Origin: Lachnospiraceae bacterium NSJ-143
Lineage (GTDB): Bacteria > Bacillota > Clostridia > Lachnospirales > Anaerotignaceae
DNA length: 64,000 nucleotides
Reading direction: 5' to 3'
Assembly (NCBI GenBank): GCA_022867625.1
Contig: JALIFM010000010.1
Coordinates: 1 to 64,000, forward strand
Shown one piece after another: positions 8,970 to 17,187 of this stretch. The notes under the pieces were generated by a model, which was not told the origin of the DNA, made no database searches, and worked only from the letters and a program-made list of their open reading frames with translations. The position numbers and the translations under genes were made by a program. How positions within the stretch are numbered: position 1 is the first letter of the stretch; every line of letters begins with the position of its first letter.

Positions 8970-9257
8970 AATAAACAAAGAGCTTTCGCACAAAAGGACG
9001 AAAGCTCGCGGTACCACCTTAATTTTTTCAGCCTCACAGCTGAAAACTCTTTGTAAGCGTATAACGGCGCCGCCCGCCCGAATCTACATTTTGTATCAGT
9101 CCAAAACTTTAATACGGAAACTCCCAAGCTACCTTCACCACCGCATATCCAAAAAGACCTTTCAGCTTATAAGTCCTTCTCTCTATTGGCTGCCTCTGGC
9201 TACTCCTCTTGTTCACTGCATTTATTCTATGTTCAAATATTAACTACCGAAATATTG
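8970..9257 (-). promoter_or_regulatory. T-box leader RNA upstream of hisS
   Basis: The minus strand contains the diagnostic T-box sequence AAGGTGGTACCGCG (9020-9007), overlapping the 5' arm of a terminator stem GAGCTTTCG / CGAAAGCTC (9007-8999 and 8988-8980) followed by TTTGTTTAT. Upstream, Stem I elements are visible: AGGAGTAG (loop E strand), AGAGAG, the apical CTGAAAGG and the 3' strand TGAAGGTAGCTTGGGAG. Uncharged tRNA would favour the antiterminator and allow hisS expression. The codon-reading loop does not show an obvious histidine codon; see findings. Confidence 0.92.
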
Positions 9258-9263
9258 TTTTAT

Positions 9264-9292
9264 ATTCTAATAACTCAATTTTGATTTGTCAA
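9264..9292 (-). promoter_or_regulatory. Promoter of the T-box/hisS transcript
   Basis: TTGACA (9292-9287), 17-nt spacer and TAGAAT (9269-9264) on the minus strand, placing the start just upstream of T-box Stem I. The remaining 9293-9381, between this promoter and hemZ, shows no gene. Confidence 0.75.
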
Positions 9293-9381
9293 TAGTATTT
9301 TCAAATTTTCTTGAACAAAATGACAATACTTCACAAATCAATATTCAAAACAGCTTTTATAAAACACTTTAAATCCGCCTT

Positions 9382-10830
9382 TTACCATCTGTTCAGGCTA
9401 AAGGCTTTTACCTTCCTTACAAGCATTTCGTCAAGCCTTGCTAGATAGTCCTCAACACTCTTTACGTTAAAAACCCTCACCAGCTCATTTTTAACCGGGT
9501 CATACAGCTTTGTGGCGCCTCCGGCCCCTGCCGCTATCACAGTCTGCTTTTCCTCCATAATCTCTATGTTGTAAATGCTTTGGCAGCCTCTGCGGCAGTA
9601 TCCCACATTCTCAAAATTGCCCAGCATAGCCTTTTGCCTGTACATATAGTATGGCTCAAGCCCCATTTTTTCAGCGTATCCAGCTGCAAGATTAATCATT
9701 TTGTCCATGTCGTCAGCCGCAGCCAAATCGTAAGAGAATATATTTTCCTTAAGTCTTGAGGCCCTCTTAACAGCCAGTGTATGTACCGTTATGCTTTCAG
9801 GAGACAGGCTTTCAATCTCAAGCATAGTGTTTTCCACATCTTCAATGCCCTCCTCAGGCAGCCCCAGTATCAGGTCCATGTTGATATTTTCAAAGCCCTC
9901 GGCCCGCGCCATATAAAATGCGTTTTTAATATCTTCTACACTGTGCCGCCTTCCGATTATATCCAGCGTTTTCTGGTTCATTGTCTGTGGATTTACAGAA
10001 ATCCTGCTAACCCCGGCTTTCCGCATGGCTTTAAGCTTATTTGGCGTTATGGTATCTGGCCTTCCGGCCTCAACCGTAAACTCCTCAACACTTTCCGTAT
10101 CAAAATTACCGCACACACTGTCTATAAGCGCCTCAAACTGGTTTTCGCTCAGAGATGTAGGCGTTCCGCCTCCGATATAGAGCGAACGTATCCTGCGGCC
10201 CTTTATGTTTTCAGCTATAAACCTGAGCTCCCTCGAAAGTGCGGCTATATACTCATCTGCCTTTTTTGCATACCTGTCTATTGGATATGAAGTAAAAGAA
10301 CAGTAAAGGCACCTTGTAGGACAGAATGGTATGCCTATATAAATGCTCATATCCTCAGGCCTGTTTTCTTCAAGTATTTCTTTTTCGGCCCTGGACACCT
10401 TAAGCGCAAGAGCCGCCTTGTCCTCCGACACCCTGAACCTGCCGGTAAAATATTCCAGTATCTCCCTGTCAGAAAGGCCTTCAGCACTTAGCTCACTTGC
10501 TGTCTTTGCCGGACGGACACCGGTAATCATTCCCCATTTTGGCGTATATCCGGTAAATTTGCTGAGTACATTAAAAACAGCCTCTTTTATTATATGTTTT
10601 TTATCCTTTTCGCTTATATCCGCGCTGTGGTCCAACACACTTTCGGCAACAGGCGCACCGTCAATAAACAGGCAGGCTTCAGCCGAATTTTCTGTATAAA
10701 CACTCTTAACCACCATACCTTCCGGCGGTACGCTCACAGCCGGATAATAGTGGCGGTTAGGGAAAAATATCTGTATTGCAGTCTGTACCTCGTAGCCGAA
10801 ATCGTGTCCGGCCAAAACAAAATTAACCAT
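9382..10830 (-). CDS. hemZ: Radical SAM coproporphyrinogen dehydrogenase-like protein HemZ
   Basis: 482 aa. The radical SAM cysteine triad CPTRCLYC (C-x3-C-x2-C, about residue 175) is followed by YIGGGTPTSL, a signature of the HemN/HemZ/HemW branch. An N-terminal extension of about 160 residues precedes the SAM barrel, as in Bacillus HemZ. The family includes oxygen-independent coproporphyrinogen III dehydrogenases, but several members are haem chaperones or unassigned, and no haem pathway gene is nearby. It starts 5 nt after the metallohydrolase gene and is the last gene of the relA operon. Confidence 0.85.
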   Translation of the reverse strand: MVNFVLAGHDFGYEVQTAIQIFFPNRHYYPAVSVPPEGMVVKSVYTENSAEACLFIDGAPVAESVLDHSADISEKDKKHIIKEAVFNVLSKFTGYTPKWGMITGVRPAKTASELSAEGLSDREILEYFTGRFRVSEDKAALALKVSRAEKEILEENRPEDMSIYIGIPFCPTRCLYCSFTSYPIDRYAKKADEYIAALSRELRFIAENIKGRRIRSLYIGGGTPTSLSENQFEALIDSVCGNFDTESVEEFTVEAGRPDTITPNKLKAMRKAGVSRISVNPQTMNQKTLDIIGRRHSVEDIKNAFYMARAEGFENINMDLILGLPEEGIEDVENTMLEIESLSPESITVHTLAVKRASRLKENIFSYDLAAADDMDKMINLAAGYAEKMGLEPYYMYRQKAMLGNFENVGYCRRGCQSIYNIEIMEEKQTVIAAGAGGATKLYDPVKNELVRVFNVKSVEDYLARLDEMLVRKVKAFSLNRW

Positions 10831-10835
10831 ACCTG

Positions 10836-11498
10836 TCAGCCTTTTACAAACGGGTTGAATTTTTTCTCAAACCCGATACTGCTCTGCTGTCCATGCCCCG
10901 GGTAAACTTTTGTCTCGTCAGGAAGTGTATACAGCTTTGTCTGTATTGAACCAAGGAGTCTGTCTGTGTTTTCATAGGAAGGGTAGCCTATGCCGTCCTT
11001 TACAGGAGGGTTTGGAAAATCTGTCCTTCCCACAGAGCCATAAAACAGCGTGTCGCCTGAAAACAGCACTTTGTTTTCGGCGTCATAATAACAGACACCG
11101 CCCTGTGTGTGGCCAGGCGTATGGATAACCTTAAGTGTACAGTTATCAAATTTAAACTCGTCTCCGTCTTCAAATGTCAAATCAAGAGCCATGCTTGTTG
11201 ACTCGCCAACCATTCCCGAAAGGTTAAGCCCCTCATCTGCAAGCACAGGAACCTCCCACCTGTGGGCGCCCACAGGCACGTTGTATTTTACTTTAAGAGC
11301 CTCTACAGCCCCGATATGGTCGCCATGGCCGTGTGTAAGCAGTATAGCCTTTACATAAACACCGTTCTTGTAAATAATTTCGGCTATCGCTGCCGCCTGA
11401 GCGCCCGGGTCTATAATAACGCCTTCTTTTGTGTTTTCATCAAAATAAATATAAACATTCTGGTCCATGCTTCTTACCACATGCTTAAGCAGTTTCAT
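10836..11498 (-). CDS. MBL-fold metallohydrolase (glyoxalase II-like)
   Basis: 220 aa metallo-beta-lactamase fold protein. The dinuclear metal site is clear: THGHGDHIGAVE (about residues 55-66), HTPGHTQGGVC (about 126), SGDTLF (about 148) and the C-terminal PGHG. It belongs to the compact YqgX/YcbL group often annotated as hydroxyacylglutathione hydrolase-like; the true substrate is unknown. An AGGAGG site lies in the 13-nt gap after dtd. Its position between dtd and hemZ is a frequent clostridial arrangement. Confidence 0.9.
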   Translation of the reverse strand: MKLLKHVVRSMDQNVYIYFDENTKEGVIIDPGAQAAAIAEIIYKNGVYVKAILLTHGHGDHIGAVEALKVKYNVPVGAHRWEVPVLADEGLNLSGMVGESTSMALDLTFEDGDEFKFDNCTLKVIHTPGHTQGGVCYYDAENKVLFSGDTLFYGSVGRTDFPNPPVKDGIGYPSYENTDRLLGSIQTKLYTLPDETKVYPGHGQQSSIGFEKKFNPFVKG

Positions 11499-11511
11499 TT
11501 AAATCGCCTCC

Positions 11512-11964
11512 TCAAAACATTTTTGAGCTGTCCAACAGCAAAGTAATAGGTCCGTCATTTATAAGCTCCACCTTCATATCAGCCTGAAATATACCAAAGC
11601 CTGCTTCTTTCAGCTCCAGTGCCGAAACCCTTTTCTTCAGCTCCTCAAAAAGCGCTTCAGCCAATTCCGGCTGCGCAGCGTCTGTGTAGCCCGGCCTTCT
11701 TCCGTGTCTTGCGTCACCGTAAAGTGTAAAGTTTGGCACAAACAGCATTCCGCCGTCCATATCCTTTACCGAAAGGTTCATTTTATCATTCGCATCAGAA
11801 AAAATCCTCAGGTTATATGTTTTGTCTATTATATAATCAATGTCATTTGCCGTATCACCCGGAGCAAAGGCCGCCAGCACAAGCACGCCCCTTCCTATAC
11901 GGGCTACAGTGTTTCCGTCAACCTTAACTTCCGCGCAACTACAGCGCTGTACAACTGCACGCAT
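11512..11964 (-). CDS. dtd: D-aminoacyl-tRNA deacylase
   Basis: 150 aa, the usual length. Dtd hydrolyses D-aminoacyl (and glycyl) tRNA mischarged products. The family motif normally written SQFTLYG appears as PNFTLYGDARHGRRPGYTDAA (fragment only), and the cross-subunit NDGPITLLLDS motif is at the C terminus. The serine-glutamine of the first motif is replaced by proline-asparagine, a mild deviation. The gene sits 12 nt after relA with a GGAGG site in the gap; relA-dtd order is conserved in Firmicutes. Confidence 0.93.
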   Translation of the reverse strand: MRAVVQRCSCAEVKVDGNTVARIGRGVLVLAAFAPGDTANDIDYIIDKTYNLRIFSDANDKMNLSVKDMDGGMLFVPNFTLYGDARHGRRPGYTDAAQPELAEALFEELKKRVSALELKEAGFGIFQADMKVELINDGPITLLLDSSKMF

Positions 11965-11976
11965 ACCTTACCTCCG

Positions 11977-14205
11977 TCAGCTTGTCACCCTCTGAATCTC
12001 ATCAACACCTGTAATATTGTTGAATTTAACGCACAGCTTTTCAAGCTGCTCCTTGCCTGTTATATCAACCGAAATATCAAGTATTGCCGTACCGTCCTTA
12101 AGGCTTCTGGCGCTAAGGGCCTTAACCCTCATTCCCTCATCAGTCAGCACTCTGGAAACATCCAGAACAAGCCCTACACGGTCATCGCATATAAGCCTGA
12201 GCTCAGCAGTATAGGAAACATTTGCGGGAGCATCTTCAGAGCTGTCCCATTCAGCCTCTATCAGCCTGTGCCTTTCTATCTCGTCAAGATTGATTATATT
12301 CACACAGTCTGTCCTGTGTATTGAAACACCTCGGCCTCTTGTAACAAAGCCTATTATCTCATCGCCGGGCACCGGGTTGCAGCAGTGTGAAAACCTTACA
12401 GATACATCTCCAACGCCTTTTACCACAACACCATTGCCTTTTTTCTTCTTTCCTGACGAAGCCTTCTGTGAGGATTCTTTCATATTGTTTATTATATCCT
12501 CTACAGACTGGTTTTTCTTTTCGTCCTTTTTGGCCTCCTCAATAAGCCGGTTTACCACCTGTCCCTCTTTAAGGCCTCCATAGCCTACAGAAGAACAAAG
12601 CGCATCGTAATTTTTAGCCGCAAACCTGCGGCATACCACCTCAAGCCAGTCTGGCTTTAAAAGCTCGCTTACGGTATAGCCCTTCTTTTTAGCATCAGCC
12701 GCAATAAGCTCCTTGCCCCTTATTATATTTTCGTCTTTGAGCTCCTTTTTAAACCACTGGTTTATTTTGGTTCGTGCCTGTGAGCTTTTTACAAGGTTAA
12801 GCCAGTCATTGCTTGGCCCCTTTGAGTTCTGGCTTGTGATAATTTCAACCCTGTCGCCGTTTTTAAGCTGATAGTCAAATGTGACAATCTTTCCGTTTAC
12901 CCTTGCGCCCACCATTTTGTTGCCTATAGCAGAATGAATCATGTAAGCAAAATCAATAGGCGTTGAGCCTGCCGGAAGGTTAATTACATCCCCCTGAGGT
13001 GTAAAGGCGTATATTCTGTCATTGTATATGTTGAGCTCTGTCTTTACAGTTTCCATGAACTCCCTGTTGTCGCTCATGTTCTGCTGCCACTCAAGTATCT
13101 GCCTGAGCCACGCAAGCTTCTTTTCCTCCTGCCTTGAAGTAAGCCCTGTGTCGCCCTCCTTGTATTTCCAGTGCGCCGCTATACCGTATTCAGATGTACG
13201 GTGCATTTCAAATGTCCTTATCTGTATCTCAAAAGGCTCACCCCTTGGCCCTATAAGCGTATTATGAAGAGACTGGTACATATTTGGCTTTGGCATGGCT
13301 ATATAGTCCTTAAACCTGCCCGGCATAGGCTTATACATATCATGCACAATACCCAGTACAGCGTAACAGTCACCCACGGTGTTTACTATAGCCCTTACAG
13401 CAAATAAATCATAAATCTGGTCAAAGCTCTTCTGCTGGTTCCGCATTTTCTTAAAAATGCTGAACATATGCTTATTCCTGCCGTAAACCTTTCCGTCAAT
13501 ATTATTTTCCTTCATTTTCTCGGAGAGGTCCCTCACAATATTGTTTACATATGTGAGGCATTCCTCCTTTTTAAGCTCAATTTTAGCCAGAAGGTCGGCG
13601 TACTCCACAGGATAGAGGTATCTAAAACACAAATCCTCAAGCTCTGTCTTGATTTTGGCTATACCAAGCCTGTCTGCAAGGGGAGCATAAATATCAAGGG
13701 TTTCCTTTGCCTTTTCCTTCTGCTTGGCCTCAGTCATATAGTTGAGTGTACGCATATTGTGAAGCCTGTCGGCAAGCTTTATAAGGAGCACCCTTATATC
13801 CTTTGCCATAGCCATAAACATTTTACGGAAGTTTTCCGCCTGAATTTCTTCCTTTGAAACTGAAACCGAGTATGACAGACGGCCAAGCTTTGTAACCCCA
13901 TCTACAAGCACGGCTATCTCCTCACCAAAATACCTCTCAATATCAGCGTAGGTAAACGGCGTATCCTCTATTGTATCGTGAAGTATTCCGGCTATAATGG
14001 TTTCCATATCCATCTCAAGCTCAGCAAGAATAAACGCCACTTTCAGAGGGTGGATTATATATGGCTCCCCGGATTTCCTCTTTTGGTCCTTATGCGCGTC
14101 AACAGCAAAATTAACCGCGTTTTCAAGCTTGCTGAAATCCCTTGTAGGATGATAAAGCAATATTCTGTCAGTTAACTGCTTATATAATTCGTTTTCAATA
14201 GACAT
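11977..14205 (-). CDS. relA: Bifunctional (p)ppGpp synthetase/hydrolase RelA/SpoT
   Basis: About 742 aa. Domain order is complete: HD hydrolase (about 40-190, with AGILHDTIEDT), synthetase (about 230-340, with GRFKDYIAMPKPNMYQSLH region), TGS (about 390-455), helical/zinc-finger region with CCNPVPGD (about 600), and C-terminal ACT (about 665-742). It makes and degrades the stringent-response alarmone. The start at 14205 is chosen because AGGGGG lies 9 nt before that ATG; the upstream in-frame ATG at 14235 has none. It is the first gene of relA-dtd-MBL-hemZ, with gaps of 5-13 nt. Confidence 0.96.
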   Translation of the reverse strand: MSIENELYKQLTDRILLYHPTRDFSKLENAVNFAVDAHKDQKRKSGEPYIIHPLKVAFILAELEMDMETIIAGILHDTIEDTPFTYADIERYFGEEIAVLVDGVTKLGRLSYSVSVSKEEIQAENFRKMFMAMAKDIRVLLIKLADRLHNMRTLNYMTEAKQKEKAKETLDIYAPLADRLGIAKIKTELEDLCFRYLYPVEYADLLAKIELKKEECLTYVNNIVRDLSEKMKENNIDGKVYGRNKHMFSIFKKMRNQQKSFDQIYDLFAVRAIVNTVGDCYAVLGIVHDMYKPMPGRFKDYIAMPKPNMYQSLHNTLIGPRGEPFEIQIRTFEMHRTSEYGIAAHWKYKEGDTGLTSRQEEKKLAWLRQILEWQQNMSDNREFMETVKTELNIYNDRIYAFTPQGDVINLPAGSTPIDFAYMIHSAIGNKMVGARVNGKIVTFDYQLKNGDRVEIITSQNSKGPSNDWLNLVKSSQARTKINQWFKKELKDENIIRGKELIAADAKKKGYTVSELLKPDWLEVVCRRFAAKNYDALCSSVGYGGLKEGQVVNRLIEEAKKDEKKNQSVEDIINNMKESSQKASSGKKKKGNGVVVKGVGDVSVRFSHCCNPVPGDEIIGFVTRGRGVSIHRTDCVNIINLDEIERHRLIEAEWDSSEDAPANVSYTAELRLICDDRVGLVLDVSRVLTDEGMRVKALSARSLKDGTAILDISVDITGKEQLEKLCVKFNNITGVDEIQRVTS

Positions 14206-14492
14206 AACCCCAATCCCCCTTTCTGTGCCATGCACACCAGATTAAAATAATAAAAAATAAACCCCATCATAATTTTACTGTATATACGATAAATAAAAAC
14301 ACACTTTCAGTAAAATAAATCCGTTTTATATTGATAAATCAAGCCATTACGCATATTTTTTACTGTATTCCCGTATTTAAAGTTATAAAAGTAATTATAA
14401 TTTAACGGCAAAACAATTTCAATAGAATAAACACAAAATATGTAAAATGTACGGCGAGTGCTGACATAAAAGCTTTGTTTTATCTTGTATAA

Positions 14493-14520
14493 TTGACAAT
14501 TACGCCCTGATAAATACAAT
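14493..14520 (+). promoter_or_regulatory. Plus-strand promoter in the relA-ttcA intergenic region
   Basis: TTGACA (14493-14498), 16-nt spacer, TACAAT (14515-14520). Transcription would start near 14527, about 180 nt before ttcA. The rest of the 14206-14706 gap is AT-rich; it also holds a 9-bp inverted repeat ATTTTACTG / CAGTAAAAT around 14271-14315 but no credible gene. Confidence 0.6.
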
Positions 14521-14526
14521 TAAAAC

Positions 14527-14640
14527 AAAAATTGTCTGTTTAAACGATTAAAGCTCTGCAAAAAGAGCCATTTAATATAGAAACTGTTAAATACTCTTTT
14601 TACAGACATAAATATCTTTAACAGTTTGTTTTTTTAATGT
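14527..14640 (+). ncRNA. Putative leader/attenuator or small RNA upstream of ttcA
   Basis: From the predicted start the RNA carries a small hairpin GCTCT / AGAGC (about 14552-14567) and then an 11-bp stem AAACTGTTAAA / TTTAACAGTTT followed by GTTTTTTTAA, an intrinsic terminator shape with no plus-strand gene upstream of it. An alternative pairing CTGTTAAA / TTTTACAG overlaps the 5' arm of that terminator. It could attenuate ttcA or be an independent short RNA. Read by eye only. Confidence 0.45.
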
Positions 14641-14706
14641 ATACTTATATTAAAGGCCGCCTTTAATCACGGCCGCAGACACACTGACAATACCGGAGGA
14701 ATTTTT

Positions 14707-15426
14707 ATGAAGCACCAGAGGCTTTTAAGCTATGTACGCCGAGCAGTTGATGACTATAAGATGATAAACAGCGGGGATAAAATCGCTGTGGGCCTGTCCG
14801 GAGGAAAGGACAGCGTATGCCTTCTTTTGGCCTTAAGCGACCTCAGGCGGTTTTATCCAAATAAATTTGATATATGCGCCGTTACTGTATCGCTTGGCTT
14901 TGATGGAACTGATTTTTCAGCCATGAACAGTCTCTGCGAAAAATTAAATGTGGATTACCATGTGGTAGAAACCGATATCGGAGATATAATATTTAATGAG
15001 CGAAAGGAAACAAACCCCTGCTCACTCTGCGCCAAAATGCGCAAAGGCGCACTTAATGACAAGGCAGAGGAGCTTGGCTGCAACAAAATAGCCCTTGGTC
15101 ATAACCGTGACGATATAACCGAAACATTTATGATGAGCCTGATTTTTGAGGCCAGAATAAACACTTTTGCCCCTGTTTCTTACTTGGACCGCAAAAAGCT
15201 GTACTCAATACGTCCTCTTATGTATGTACCGGAAAAAGAAATAAAAGGCTATATAAGCAAAAACGAGCTTACAATTGTCAAAAACCCATGTCCGGCAAAC
15301 GGAAACACAAAGCGACAGGAAATAAAGGACCTGCTTTATGACCTTGGAAAGAAATACGATAACCTGGACGGCAAAATATTCAGCGCCATACAGCGCTCCC
15401 ATATAAAGGGCTGGGATAAGGAGTAA
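14707..15426 (+). CDS. TtcA-family tRNA 2-thiolation protein (PP-loop ATPase)
   Basis: 239 aa. The PP-loop SGGKDSVCLLLAL (about residues 29-41) activates the target base with ATP, and the central CSLC pair (about 99-102) together with a later cysteine (NPCP, about 194) matches the Fe-S-binding TtcA type, which 2-thiolates C32 in tRNA; the exact tRNA target in clostridia is not certain. CGGAGGA precedes the ATG. The next gene begins 6 nt after its stop codon and its ribosome site lies in the end of this gene, so the two are coupled. Confidence 0.85.
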   Translation: MKHQRLLSYVRRAVDDYKMINSGDKIAVGLSGGKDSVCLLLALSDLRRFYPNKFDICAVTVSLGFDGTDFSAMNSLCEKLNVDYHVVETDIGDIIFNERKETNPCSLCAKMRKGALNDKAEELGCNKIALGHNRDDITETFMMSLIFEARINTFAPVSYLDRKKLYSIRPLMYVPEKEIKGYISKNELTIVKNPCPANGNTKRQEIKDLLYDLGKKYDNLDGKIFSAIQRSHIKGWDKE

Positions 15427-15432
15427 TGTAAT

Positions 15433-16506
15433 ATGCCTGAAAAAAGCTATTATGAGGAACAAAACAGCAAAGGCCTTCTGCACCTGAGGGAGCTTCTGGA
15501 GACACTTCCGCCCTTCTGCGCCGAGTTTTTCAGAAGTCTGAGCCAGAAAAACACATCTGTACGCACAAGAATAAACTATGCCTATGACCTGAGGCTTTTT
15601 TTCCAGTATATACTTGACAACCATCCGGAACTGTGCGAAAAAACAATGGAATCCCTTGAGGCCGTTGACCTTGATAAAATTGACACAGCAGATATCGACT
15701 TGTTTTTGGAATACATAAGCTTTTACAAAAAAGAGCGGCCGGACTGCGAGTACAGCTATATAGATGTGCAAAACGGCGAAAAAGGCCGTGCAAGAAAGCT
15801 TGCGGCTATAAGGAGCATGTACAAGTATTTCGTGAGGGTACAGAAAATCAAAACCAACCCTCCCGCGTTGATTGAAACCCCTAAAATACACGACAAGGAA
15901 ATTATACGCCTTGAGCCAAACGAGACCGCCGACCTCCTTGACGAGATAGAAAAAGGTGATAACCTTACAGAAAGACAGCAGAAATTCCATGAGAAAACCA
16001 AGGCCCGTGATTTGGCAATAGTTACTCTTCTTGTTGGCACCGGCATGCGTGTGTCAGAATGCGTGGGAATAGATATAAAGGATATCGACTTTAAAAACAA
16101 CGGAGTAAAGGTTACACGCAAGGGCGGCAACGAATCGGTGCTGTACTTTGGCGATGAGGTGCGGCAGGCCCTTTTAACCTACATTGAGCAGCGCAGCGAA
16201 ACCGACGCCAAGCCCGGACATGAAAACGCCCTTTTTCTTTCCGGCCAGCGCACGCGCATAACAACACGGGCTGTGCAGAACCTTGTAAAGAAATACTCCA
16301 CAGTCAGTGTCAAGCTCAAAAAAATAACACCGCACAAGCTCAGGAGCACTTACGGCACTGCACTTTACAACGAAACAGGCGATATTTACCTTGTGGCCGA
16401 TGTGCTTGGCCATGCTGATGTAAACACCACAAAAAAGCATTATGCTAAAATGGAGGACGCCAACCGCCGCAAAGCGGCAAAATTTATAAAACTCAGGAGG
16501 GATTGA
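15433..16506 (+). CDS. Tyrosine recombinase, XerS-like
   Basis: 357 aa tyrosine recombinase. The N-terminal SAM-like core-binding domain (about 1-150) and catalytic domain carry the R..K..HxxR..H..Y residues: GTGMRVSECVG, TRKGG, PHKLRSTYG, LGHADVNTTKKHY. Length and single-copy position between housekeeping genes fit XerS, the single-recombinase system for chromosome dimer resolution in some Firmicutes, rather than a phage integrase; no attachment site or phage genes flank it. Translation is coupled to ttcA (AAGGAG over the ttcA stop). Confidence 0.85.
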   Translation: MPEKSYYEEQNSKGLLHLRELLETLPPFCAEFFRSLSQKNTSVRTRINYAYDLRLFFQYILDNHPELCEKTMESLEAVDLDKIDTADIDLFLEYISFYKKERPDCEYSYIDVQNGEKGRARKLAAIRSMYKYFVRVQKIKTNPPALIETPKIHDKEIIRLEPNETADLLDEIEKGDNLTERQQKFHEKTKARDLAIVTLLVGTGMRVSECVGIDIKDIDFKNNGVKVTRKGGNESVLYFGDEVRQALLTYIEQRSETDAKPGHENALFLSGQRTRITTRAVQNLVKKYSTVSVKLKKITPHKLRSTYGTALYNETGDIYLVADVLGHADVNTTKKHYAKMEDANRRKAAKFIKLRRD

Positions 16507-16507
16507 A

Positions 16508-17152
16508 ATGCAGGATATATTTGCGCCTGTTGAAAAAATATTCAGGCACCGTACCTTAAATCCCGGCGGAGGTCTCAGGCCTGCCGCTGTTTTGCTGCCG
16601 TTGTTTGAGGATAACGGCGAGCTTAAGCTGCTTATAACTCAGAGGGCACTTGACCTTGACAGGCAGCCCGGTGATTTCTGCTTTCCGGGAGGCCATGCCG
16701 AAAACAATGAGTCTCCGGAAGAAACCGCTGTGCGTGAGACATTTGAGGAGATAGGCATTGCCGAAAGGGATATAGATATACTTGGAAGGCTCGATTTTAT
16801 AGTTTCGGCTTTTGGTATATACATAATACCTATTGCGGCAAAAATAAAGCCTGAAGCTGTAAAAAGAATTAATATAAGCCATGACGAGGTTGAAAAGGTC
16901 ATAGCTGTACCTGTTAAATTTTTTATGGAAACCGAGCCTGAAAAATACACAATAAACATGAGGTACGACTTTCCGGAAGACTTTCCCTTTGACAAAATAT
17001 TCGGCGGTGAAAACTACCAGTGGTCAAAACCCAAAATGGTGGAATATTTTTATGAATATAAAGGCGATGTAATTTGGGGAATAACCGCCAGAATGATTAA
17101 AAACCTCTGCTCGATACTCAAAACACCGGACCAAATTAAAAATGCCCTGTGA
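16508..17152 (+). CDS. NUDIX hydrolase, CoA pyrophosphatase-like
   Basis: 214 aa. The NUDIX box GGHAENNESPEETAVRETFEE IG (G-x5-E-x7-REUxEE; about residues 59-81) is intact and preceded by LITQRALDLDRQPGDFCFPGG, the segment that marks the NudL/CoA-diphosphatase subgroup. It probably hydrolyses CoA or a related dinucleotide-type pyrophosphate; substrate is inferred. AGGAGG overlaps the end of the recombinase gene and the ATG follows its stop by one base, so ttcA-xerS-NUDIX form one operon ending in a terminator. Confidence 0.88.
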   Translation: MQDIFAPVEKIFRHRTLNPGGGLRPAAVLLPLFEDNGELKLLITQRALDLDRQPGDFCFPGGHAENNESPEETAVRETFEEIGIAERDIDILGRLDFIVSAFGIYIIPIAAKIKPEAVKRINISHDEVEKVIAVPVKFFMETEPEKYTINMRYDFPEDFPFDKIFGGENYQWSKPKMVEYFYEYKGDVIWGITARMIKNLCSILKTPDQIKNAL

Positions 17153-17176
17153 GCTTTTCTCACAGGACATTTTATT
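17142..17176 (+). terminator. Terminator of the ttcA operon
   Basis: ATG-CCTGTGAG / CTCACAGG-CAT stem with a 5-nt loop followed by TTTTATTG, right at the NUDIX stop codon. Confidence 0.75.
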
Positions 17177-17187
17177 GTTACCACATA

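Noticed and set aside
8894-9127. 77-codon minus-strand ORF upstream of hisS
   Set aside because: It lies across the T-box leader, including its T-box motif and terminator; the frame is accidental.
14307-14519. 70-codon minus-strand ORF upstream of relA
   Set aside because: No ribosome site; residue composition reflects AT-rich DNA; overlaps the plus-strand promoter.
15433-16506. Phage or mobile-element integrase
   Set aside because: The recombinase is coupled to ttcA and a NUDIX gene, with no phage genes, repeats or attachment site nearby; XerS-type fits better.
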